From: an uncultured Bacteroidales bacterium
Lineage (GTDB): Bacteria; Bacteroidota; Bacteroidia; Bacteroidales; Paludibacteraceae
NCBI GenBank assembly: GCA_937901225.1
Contig: CALCGX010000037.1
Coordinates: 1-9,801 of the forward strand
Direction of reading: 5' to 3'
DNA: 9,801 bases
A model generated the notes under the pieces. That model saw nothing but the letters and a program-made list of their open reading frames with translations, was not told the DNA's origin and did not search any database. Below, piece after piece: positions 1 to 8,100 of the stretch (its first letter is position 1; the number at the start of each line of letters is the position of its first letter). Position numbers and translations under genes: made by a program.

Positions 1-21
1 TATACCTTTTTTCATTTAATA

Positions 22-53
22 TTTGTAAATGTCAATAAAAAGCAGTACCTTTG
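22..53 (+). promoter_or_regulatory. Bacteroides-type promoter for the TPR regulator gene
   Basis: A TTTG at 22-25 is followed after 20 bases by TACCTTTG at 46-53. This fits the Bacteroidota primary sigma factor consensus (TTTG at -33, TAnnTTTG at -7). Transcription would start near position 60, leaving a leader of about 20 bases before the ATG at 81. The core GCAGTACCTTTGCA (42-55) recurs exactly in the promoter at 1660-1691 with the same spacing. Confidence 0.75.
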
Positions 54-80
54 CAGATATAAACAATGTTATTGTGATTG

Positions 81-1565
81 ATGTTGATTAGCAATCGTTA
101 CATATTGGCTTTTTGGCAAGGAGTACTAGCCCTGATTGTATCTGTTGTATTATTACTCTGTTTTTCCTCTTGCAGTTCTTGGCATGAGGCGAAAGCAGTG
201 ATAGCTATGGCTGATAGTATTGATCAGACGCAACACCTTATTTATGATGATACGATAGCTTTGCGCAAAGCAATTCATTCGCTGAACAACCCCTTGGGCA
301 GAACCTTCAAACGCAGTACATTGGGCAAAGCCTTCTATTATATGGGGCGCAACTTAGAGGACGATTATAGCCAAGTGACACGTGCTGCGGAGTGCTACGT
401 GGCAGCCGACTGGCTGAAGATTGACGACCCAATCTACCGAGGTCGGGTAAACTCGTGTATGGGCAGAATCTGTGGAAATTATAATAAGGATAGTTTATCG
501 CTATTGTTTTATGAACGGGCATTGGAGCATTTTGCATTATGCGATGATACAATATATTATGCGAGGGGTTTGCTTAACGTTGTGGGCTTGCTAGACGCGT
601 TATGTAATTTTGAAAAGGCAGATAGTTTGCTGCGTTTAGCAGCACGATATCAGTTGACAGATATCTACCGTTGTTCTGTGAACGATGCTTTTGCACATCA
701 TTTTTATCGATTAAACACCTCTGCTTCACCAGACTCAATTATTTATTATTTATGTAAGAATCCGATAACAGATTCATGGCGTGCAAGCACATTAGCAGGT
801 GCATTTTACAACCTAGGACAAATGGATTCTGCTGCATATTATGCACAGAAAGTGATATGTGAATATAATGATGTGCCTGGAAATAATGTTAGCGCCTACT
901 ATATTTTGCATAAATATGCCATTCAAAGAGGTGATGTCATAGCGGCAGATAGCATTGCAAGTTTACGTATGGATGAACGCCGAAAGTCTGAGGCAAAGAA
1001 AATAGATTCATTAGATGGCGTACAAGTCTTTGAGGAGTATTTGGCATATTGCGAGATATATCGTTGGCGCGTGTTGCTATATTGTTTAGCGGGATTATTG
1101 GCTTTGTCGGTAGTGGTGGTGCTATTGTGGTACTGGCAAAGAGCGAAAAAAGAGGTACATGCGCAGGCAGAAGCAGTACAGCAAGCCGAAATGGAATACC
1201 ATCAGACCTTGGAAGAACAACGCAACCAACGCATGGAGGCACTCATGCAACATGTGGAGCATTTTCGCAAACGCTATCCGAAACCGAATAAAGAATGGAG
1301 CAACTATGAGAAAATGCGCACTGAACTGAATCAGTCATTGCTCTGTTTATTGGATAAGTTGGCAGAGAGAAAACTATCCGAAAAAGAAATCCGTTTGTGT
1401 ATATATTGTCTGCTTTACCACGATGTGAGTACAAAAGTATTAGCAGAATATATGATTTATTCAGCAGTAGGTATTCGCACATTCAAACAACGTACCGCCC
1501 AAAAATTAGGTACCACTGCTGCAAATTTACACGATTATTTAGTAGAATTGGCTATTTCTGATTAA
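81..1565 (+). CDS. Membrane-spanning TPR protein with C-terminal HTH-like region (putative regulator)
   Basis: Probable one-protein sensor-regulator of 494 residues, numbered from ATG 81; an in-frame TTG lies directly upstream at 78, but ATG is preferred. Residues 1-31 form an export signal ending in a weak lipobox (F-S-S-C, Cys31). Residues about 80-300 are helical and TPR-like (paired motifs such as GKAFYYMGR near 82-90 and the ARGLLNVVGLL stretch near 161). A clear transmembrane helix covers about 331-352, followed by a charged, Gln/Glu-rich coiled coil (353-400). The C-terminus (432-494) reads LSEKEIRLCIYCLL then IRTFKQRTAQKLGTT, which resembles the LuxR-like HTH end of Bacteroides TPR regulators. 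The implied topology is TPRs in the periplasm and the DNA-binding end in the cytoplasm. It has its own promoter and terminator. Ligand and targets are unknown; the neighbouring RHS operon is a possible target, by position only. The regulatory role is inferred; the architecture is fairly certain. Confidence 0.8.
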   Translation: MLISNRYILAFWQGVLALIVSVVLLLCFSSCSSWHEAKAVIAMADSIDQTQHLIYDDTIALRKAIHSLNNPLGRTFKRSTLGKAFYYMGRNLEDDYSQVTRAAECYVAADWLKIDDPIYRGRVNSCMGRICGNYNKDSLSLLFYERALEHFALCDDTIYYARGLLNVVGLLDALCNFEKADSLLRLAARYQLTDIYRCSVNDAFAHHFYRLNTSASPDSIIYYLCKNPITDSWRASTLAGAFYNLGQMDSAAYYAQKVICEYNDVPGNNVSAYYILHKYAIQRGDVIAADSIASLRMDERRKSEAKKIDSLDGVQVFEEYLAYCEIYRWRVLLYCLAGLLALSVVVVLLWYWQRAKKEVHAQAEAVQQAEMEYHQTLEEQRNQRMEALMQHVEHFRKRYPKPNKEWSNYEKMRTELNQSLLCLLDKLAERKLSEKEIRLCIYCLLYHDVSTKVLAEYMIYSAVGIRTFKQRTAQKLGTTAANLHDYLVELAISD

Positions 1566-1592
1566 TCAAAATAGCCTATTTCTAGCATTTGT

Positions 1593-1652
1593 GCGCAAAT
1601 AAAACTTGCAATCGCTTGATAATAAAGAGATTGCAAGTTTTGTTTTGTGCGC
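1593..1652 (+). terminator. Strong hairpin terminator, probably bidirectional
   Basis: A perfect 13-base inverted repeat, AAAACTTGCAATC at 1601-1613 and GATTGCAAGTTTT at 1629-1641, encloses a 15-base loop. The stem can extend outward imperfectly to GCGC at 1593-1596 and 1649-1652. The right arm runs into the T-rich stretch TTTTGTTTT, and the left arm gives A-rich DNA, so it could stop transcription on either strand. It separates the TPR regulator gene from the promoter at 1660. Confidence 0.8.
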
Positions 1653-1659
1653 TATATTT

Positions 1660-1691
1660 TTTGTATACACGTCTAAAAGGCAGTACCTTTG
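1660..1691 (+). promoter_or_regulatory. Bacteroides-type promoter for the RHS operon
   Basis: TTTG at 1660-1663, 20 bases, then TACCTTTG at 1684-1691 matches the Bacteroidota TTTG/TAnnTTTG pattern. Transcription should start near 1698, giving a leader of about 50 AT-rich bases before the ATG at 1751. No Shine-Dalgarno sequence is seen, as is usual in this phylum. No other convincing promoter was seen between here and 9624, so this one probably serves the whole downstream gene series. Confidence 0.75.
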
Positions 1692-1750
1692 CACCGCAAT
1701 TCAACAAAGTGGATTGCTGAAACTTTATTAACCAATTAAAAATTACACGT

Positions 1751-2128
1751 ATGAAAAAACTACTAATTTTCGCATTGTGTTTACTGGGTATCTGCAATGC
1801 ACGCGCCGAAATGATGACGGCTCAAGAAATCATCTTAACCGAAATGGCTACTATGCAACCATGGGATAGTAAGGATGAAGAAAGAATAATTCTTCCCAAT
1901 CATGGGAATAATATCTCTGCATATATTGATGGAAATGAATTGTATGTCAATACAGATGAAGATATGCCTGTGTATGTAGAGGTAATTGACCAAGAAAATG
2001 GTGATGTGATAGCGGAGGAGGAATTTGAAGGCGAAACAACTATGTCTATTCCACAAAGTGGCGATTATGAGTTGTATATATATACCGAATCTGGAATAGT
2101 AATGGCTGGTGAGTTTGAAGTTAAATAA
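1751..2128 (+). CDS. Small exported protein, DUF3244-like
   Basis: This 125-residue protein has a clean Sec signal peptide (MKKLLIF, hydrophobic core, probable cleavage after ARA at residue 19). The mature part is acidic. A linker of about 35 residues is followed by alternating hydrophobic beta-strand-like segments (ISAYIDGNELYV, PVYVEVIDQENGD, DYELYIYTESG). This layout, with a short Ig-like beta sandwich, resembles DUF3244, a Bacteroidetes-restricted family of unknown function; the assignment is from memory of the family and not from a search. No catalytic motif or internal cysteine pair is visible. It is the first gene after the promoter at 1660 and lies 18 bases upstream of the first RHS gene, so co-transcription is likely. 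It could be a periplasmic or surface accessory to the RHS proteins, but nothing in its sequence proves that. Confidence 0.75.
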   Translation: MKKLLIFALCLLGICNARAEMMTAQEIILTEMATMQPWDSKDEERIILPNHGNNISAYIDGNELYVNTDEDMPVYVEVIDQENGDVIAEEEFEGETTMSIPQSGDYELYIYTESGIVMAGEFEVK

Positions 2129-2146
2129 ATCTTATGATAGCAATTT

Positions 2147-5140
2147 ATGAAGAATCAAAGAAAATATCTACTTTTGGTAGTGTTACTAATAGGATGTATC
2201 CCTCTTTTGGCTGTTGGTAATAAAGCACAGACTAATCCTGCTGTGCAGATTTCACAACCATCTTCAAATGCACAATCGTTAGGAGATTTTGCAGAGATTC
2301 CAGTAGATTTATACACAGGAAGAACCAATATTAATATTCCATTATTTACGATTACACACAATGATATTGAAGTGCCTGTATCACTCAGTTATCATGGAGG
2401 TGGAGTTAAAGTAGATGATGAGTGTGGCGTTGTTGGTTTAGGCTGGACCTTAAATGCAAGTGGCGTAGTGAGCCGTATTGTACGAGGTTTGCCAGACGAA
2501 TTATATCAGCAGGGAATAGTTGCAGGATATAATCGTTTAAATGACTTCCGATGTATTGGTAGTAATAACCGTTTTCATGAATTTATCAACAAGATGAAAG
2601 CGAGAAATAATGATGGTGACCCCAATGCTATGGTATGGCAACCAACCACGCAAGAGAAGGAATTATTGCAATGGATGGAAGAATATGGGAAACTATATGA
2701 TGAGGGACATTTTGATACGTCACCTGATAATTTCACTTTTTCTGTACAAGGATTATATGGCGCATTTGTGAATGGCAAAGCGTCTCAAAAACAATCCAAT
2801 ACAGGATGTAGCATCACGCAATCTACAAATAGTTTTCAAATCACAGATGCCAATGGATTAACATATATGTTTAATGATATTGAGCAACAATACTACCCCT
2901 ATAAAGTGGCTACAGATTTGTGGTTACAAAATTGGAATGATATTGAACAACAAAAGAGCCTATACAATTCGGCATGGTGGTTAAGTTCGATTCAGTCAGC
3001 AGCGGGAGATGTAGTAACTTTTGATTATCAATTGGTAAAACAACGCCATCGAACTCCTAATAATTATGCATATACGCAATATGAGTATCGTACATCGACT
3101 GGTGGCTTTGATTATGACTGCAATTTTATTACACCTCACAATTATTTTATGGATACTGTTCATCATCAGCATAAACTACTTAAGGCTATAAATACGCCGA
3201 ATAGTCGTTTGCTATTCTACTATTCTCCTACAACATCAGTAGCGAATGCAGTATATCGTATTGATAGTATTTCTCTGTTTGCAAAAAAATCAAATAGTGA
3301 AACGTTAATAGAACGATATATCTTTACCTATAGCGGAAATGACAATCGCTCAAAGTTGAAAAGTTTAGTGCGCCAAGGCAAAACGGGACAAACACAACGA
3401 TATAATTTTGCTTATCACTTATCTTGTTCTGTAGGGGAAGATGAAAAAGATCATTGGGGATATTATGCGCCAAACTCTAAGGGTACATTTCCAGATATGG
3501 ATTACTTAAACATCACTCCGAGAGAAATACCCCGCGATAGAGCATCTAGTCGACATGCAAATGAGGCTTATGCCACTAACAATATGTTGGCGAGCATCAC
3601 ATATCCATCTGGTTTAGAGGTGAAACTGGCGTGGGAACCTCACGATTATTCTCAGTGGAGTTGGGTCGGCATGCAAGCTCCCAAAGAGTGTGATTTTAGC
3701 GAAACAGATGCTTCTAAAGTCGGTGGTGTGCGCATCAAAAATATCGAGTACTACGACAAAAATCAACTTTTAATGAAAAAAGAATATACATATGTGGATT
3801 CTCTTGGCAACTCTACAGGTGTACTGTCTTATCCTCCTCGTTATGCATCCTCGTATCGCATGACTATGCATACATCAGTGAGTGACCCTTCTGGCATGGG
3901 GGCTTCTGGTCTAATCTGTGATGAACCATATCTATTAGTACTAAGATCAAATGGATTGCCTTATACGCTAAATGGTGGAGGTCACATCGAATATAGTTAT
4001 GTTACAGAGGTAACTGTGGCTAAATATCCATCTGGAACTTCATATGGTCCAATGAATAGGACTGAATATCATTATTGTACTTCAGCGATGGCTGGCTGTT
4101 CGGATATTGATGATACCGATTATGATAACTTTATTCCGTCTGATATGTTACAACTCACTTCTCAAAAACACCAAAGGGGGCATTTGTTGAAAAAAGTAGA
4201 ATACTCGGATGAATGCAAAACTACATTGTACGATTATGAAGTCATAGAGCAAATGGATGTAGCAACCACTACAGGAGCATTATTCCCTATTGCTGATTTT
4301 CAACAATTCAATTTTAATTATGCTAACAATAATGGTTCTATTAATCCATACAAAAACTTTGGAATGGTAAAATATCGTGTCATACCATATAACAAACGAG
4401 TAATGTCACAATACACATCAGGTGAAATGACAAATACATATCACGCCTATACTTACGCCACGAATTCGTATTCTTCGGCGTTAAATGCAGATATGCCTAT
4501 AACGCATACTTACATTACATCAGAAGGAGACACGTTAGTTGAACATTTTACATACAAGGATAATACAAATAAAATCGAACAATGTATCACTACTAAGGAT
4601 GGATATGTGGTAGATGCGTATAAATTGGAGTATGATAATGCATACCGTGTTATTAAGAAATTTGCACCTCTACTTTCGCTGACGTCGTTGCCAGCTACCG
4701 CAAATATCACATGGGAACTGCTCGAAACATACAATTATGACCCAGCTATCAATAAAATAGTGGAAGTAATTAATCATAAAACTAATCTTACAACCACTTA
4801 TTTGTGGTCATACGGAGGTCAATCTCCTATTGCAGAAATTACCAATTCTACATTAGCAACGATCAAAAATAAATTAGGCGAAACACGGATTAAACAATTG
4901 CAACAATCCTATACACCAGATTTATCTGTTGTTAATAGTTTGCGAACCCAATTGCCATCAACGAATATCAACACGATGACTTATGAACCGTTGGTAGGAA
5001 TAACATCTTATACAGATTCTAAAGGATATTCACAATACTATACGTATGATGATTTTGGGCAAATTCAAGAAATCTATGAAATGGCGAATGGCGCAAAAAA
5101 AGTATTGAAACGATTTGATTATCAAATAAAAAATCAATAA
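2147..5140 (+). CDS. RHS/YD-repeat protein, N-terminal half of a two-part shell
   Basis: Exported RHS-family protein of 997 residues. It starts with a signal sequence: a hydrophobic stretch at 7-23, with LIGC (14-17) as a possible lipobox, otherwise signal peptidase I cleavage near 24-27. The Bacteroidetes RHS N-terminal module follows: SLGDFAEIPVDLYTGRTNI (44-62), IPLF (64-67), VPVSLSYHGGGVKV (76-89) and VGLGWTLNASG (96-106). A long Tyr-rich beta-strand region then leads to the characteristic end: YLWSYGGQSPIAEI (885-898), YEPLVGITSYTD (946-957) and a YD repeat YTYDDFGQIQEIYE (965-978). It lacks the RHS core and any tip domain, which are carried by the next gene 5 bases downstream. The two probably form a continuous YD-repeat barrel that encloses the effector tip, as known for Rhs/TcC shells; that assembly is inferred. 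It ends as such proteins normally do, so it is complete rather than broken. Confidence 0.88.
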   Translation: MKNQRKYLLLVVLLIGCIPLLAVGNKAQTNPAVQISQPSSNAQSLGDFAEIPVDLYTGRTNINIPLFTITHNDIEVPVSLSYHGGGVKVDDECGVVGLGWTLNASGVVSRIVRGLPDELYQQGIVAGYNRLNDFRCIGSNNRFHEFINKMKARNNDGDPNAMVWQPTTQEKELLQWMEEYGKLYDEGHFDTSPDNFTFSVQGLYGAFVNGKASQKQSNTGCSITQSTNSFQITDANGLTYMFNDIEQQYYPYKVATDLWLQNWNDIEQQKSLYNSAWWLSSIQSAAGDVVTFDYQLVKQRHRTPNNYAYTQYEYRTSTGGFDYDCNFITPHNYFMDTVHHQHKLLKAINTPNSRLLFYYSPTTSVANAVYRIDSISLFAKKSNSETLIERYIFTYSGNDNRSKLKSLVRQGKTGQTQRYNFAYHLSCSVGEDEKDHWGYYAPNSKGTFPDMDYLNITPREIPRDRASSRHANEAYATNNMLASITYPSGLEVKLAWEPHDYSQWSWVGMQAPKECDFSETDASKVGGVRIKNIEYYDKNQLLMKKEYTYVDSLGNSTGVLSYPPRYASSYRMTMHTSVSDPSGMGASGLICDEPYLLVLRSNGLPYTLNGGGHIEYSYVTEVTVAKYPSGTSYGPMNRTEYHYCTSAMAGCSDIDDTDYDNFIPSDMLQLTSQKHQRGHLLKKVEYSDECKTTLYDYEVIEQMDVATTTGALFPIADFQQFNFNYANNNGSINPYKNFGMVKYRVIPYNKRVMSQYTSGEMTNTYHAYTYATNSYSSALNADMPITHTYITSEGDTLVEHFTYKDNTNKIEQCITTKDGYVVDAYKLEYDNAYRVIKKFAPLLSLTSLPATANITWELLETYNYDPAINKIVEVINHKTNLTTTYLWSYGGQSPIAEITNSTLATIKNKLGETRIKQLQQSYTPDLSVVNSLRTQLPSTNINTMTYEPLVGITSYTDSKGYSQYYTYDDFGQIQEIYEMANGAKKVLKRFDYQIKNQ

Positions 5141-5145
5141 ATCTT

Positions 5146-8100
5146 ATGAAACGAGTTATTATTATTTGTAGCATCTTTGTGAGTTGTTTATCTCATTTAT
5201 TTGCCACAGATTATGTGGTAATAACGGAGATAATGTACGACACTCCGCTAAACGAAGATCAAAGCAAATACATTCACAATGCAGGTGAATTTATTGAATT
5301 GTACAATGTGTACGACAATGAAGCGGACATCAGTGGTTGGAGCTTAGAAACGGTTCAACCCAAACAGACATTCAAAATCCCCAATGGAGTTGTTATACCT
5401 CCACAGTCAACACTTATCATTGCATACAAGCCTAATGATACGTATTTGTATGCCCCAAGTGATTCAGAGGAATATGATCATTACAAGGAGGAATTTTGTT
5501 GGTTGTATGGAATAGAAAATTCGGATAATGTAGAAACTCTATTTCAAAACTCTATAATTCTTCCGAACACACAAACTTCATTGGTCTTGAAAGATGCTGA
5601 TGGTCAAACACGTGACTCTACTTTATTCGCTAATGATTTTCCCGAAAGTCCTCTTTATGCGTTAAATGCAGGAACAATAAGTGCAAGTGATGGGTGTCTT
5701 GAAGATGTGTTTTCTGTTCAACGTCGAAAAGTCAATTTCAATGCAAATGGAACAGCAATCTACAATTATATAGATTGGAGCGGATGGAATGTTGCGTACA
5801 ATGCTAAGGAGATTACAAACAATTCAATAGGTAATATGACAACCAATTTCTGGGGGTGTAATATTCTACCCTTTGGAGATTCTGAGAGCATCGAAACTAC
5901 TAATTTCATCCAAGAAATCACTCCTCGTGTTGCCATGAGCAACATAGACGCTGATCAACTTCTAAACACCCCATCACAAGCAACTGTTAAACGTACTTAT
6001 TACGATGCAATGTATCGTCCTACATTGACATTTCTACTCAATCAAGCACCTGATCAAAATAATTTAGTTACACTCCAAGAGTACGATTCTTATGCACGCC
6101 CCACAAAGGAATGGCTACCGATAGTTACAGAAATTGATCATTTAACAAAGAATACATTCAAAAGCAATGTAGAGCAGTTTTATAGTACCGAATCTCGCCC
6201 ATTTGTAGAGCAAAGTTATAGCACCGAAACGTGGGATAATGGCGTCATTAAAAACAAGGTGGCGGGTTTGCAAAAAGCAGGTGCAGATATGAACTCGCAC
6301 AAAACAACATTTGCTATACGAGGAAATAATGCGAATGAGGTCAAACTATTCAGCGTATCATCTGACGGTTTGTTGGAGTATAATGGTTTCTACCATAAAG
6401 GTATGTTACGGGTTAAACAAACGAAGGATGAAGACAATATCGCCAAGGTTGTTTACACCAACTTATGCAACCAAATTGTCATGGAGAAAGTAGATAATGC
6501 TACCACATACTATGTGTACAACGATTTGAACCAACTATGCTATGTATTACCACATTTAGCTGCAAATCAACTTACGGACGGCACATATAATGATACAACA
6601 GATGTACTCAAAAAATATGCATATGTATATAAATATGACAATCGTGGTAATCAAATTTACAAACGTCTGCCAGGATGTGAACCTATTGTAATGGAGTATG
6701 ACAAACGCAACTTGCTTGTAGCGAGTCAGACAGGTAATCAGCGTAATAGAGGAGACTGTTGGATACAGTATACATACGATAAATTATGTCGTCTAACACG
6801 AATGACAGAGATAAACAAATCGGATGGTATTTTAATTGATACGTTACAAGCAGGGGAAGTGATAGGGGCACGATCTTCTACATACAATTTAATAGATGGA
6901 AATAACATACAGAACGTCTTATACTCATCTCAATTACTTATTACGAAAAACTATGATAATTATCTTCACGTTCAACTGCTCTCTGATCAAATAAAATCTC
7001 ATATGTCTTTCCAAGCATTTGAAGGAAATGCAACATATACCACTAATGCCAAAGGATTGCTCACGGGTACCCGCACTTACTATTTAGACGGATCGGGTAA
7101 TTATTCTGAAACAGTATATTATTACGACTATCGTGGTAGAGAGATCCAGCGCCGATCCACCAATCATTTAGGAGGTTATGATGTGCTATCTACTAAATAC
7201 GACTTTGTAAATAACATCACCGATACATGGTCAAGTCAATCTACTAGCGATGGGATAACAACTACAGAGCATTATCACTACACATATGACCATGCCAACC
7301 GACCTCTAACGACTACATATACATTTAACAATGAATCTCCAATGCTGCTACAATCCTATAACTACGATGCATTAGGACGAGTTCGAAGCCGTCATATACA
7401 CAATGGTATTGATAGTGTGGCATTTAACTATGACATCCGTAACCAAGTTACGAAAATCAAGTCATCAGGTTATGAGCAGACATATTTTTATAACCAGATG
7501 TGTCCGATAGGTAATGGCGTGGCAAGCACTAATTACAACGGCAATATTTCTGCAACCACTTGGACTTATGGCAATAAAACCAATGGTTATATGTACTACT
7601 ACGATAAATCGAATCGTTTGAAATCCACATATAGCATTGTTGATGGAGAATGGGGAGATTATTGGTATTCCGAGACATTTACTTATGATGCCCATGGCAA
7701 TATCACGCACCTTGATCGTTGGGATTATCAAGATATGATGGATTATCTATACTTGACTTATAACGGCAATCAACTGATAAAGGTCGGAGACAATGGTTAC
7801 CCATCTTATGGCTATGAAATTAGACAATACCACGATAATAATACGTCAGGCAACGACTTCGCATACGACCTCAATGGAAATATGCTACATGATAAAGACC
7901 GTGGCATAGCAACTATACGTTACAACCTGCTAAACCTACCTGATACCATTCAGTTTACTAATGGCAATCAAATTGTACATCGTTACGATGCAGAGGGCAA
8001 TCGGTTGACTACGAATTATTACACCCGTAAAGTAACTACTACAGTACCATTGGGAAACGTTCTGACAGGAACCAATAATACAACAAATTATTACATCACT

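Noticed and set aside
937..1482. Open frames on both strands inside the TPR regulator gene
   Set aside because: They are shadows of the 81-1565 gene, whose transmembrane helix, coiled coil and HTH-like end account for the sequence.
1593..1652. The inverted repeat as an IS end or recombination site
   Set aside because: Its 15-base loop, T-rich flank and place between a stop codon and a promoter fit a terminator; no recombinase gene or target duplication is visible.
1692..1750. Weak inverted repeats (GCAAT/ATTGC and AAAGT/ACTTT) in the leader of the RHS operon as a riboswitch or attenuator
   Set aside because: Arms are only 5 bases, AT-rich and without conserved riboswitch motifs, so chance is the better explanation.
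2134..2220. A 28-codon reading frame as a real small gene
   Set aside because: It has no supporting features and its product shows no signal or domain. It overlaps the signal peptide of the first RHS protein; only the shared junction sequence makes it worth noting.
5121..5160. The two RHS genes as one gene broken by a nonsense mutation or frameshift
   Set aside because: The first ends with the usual closing YD repeat and TAA, and the second opens with an ATG, a signal peptide and an LTD-like domain. Paired RHS genes of this kind are normal in Bacteroidota.
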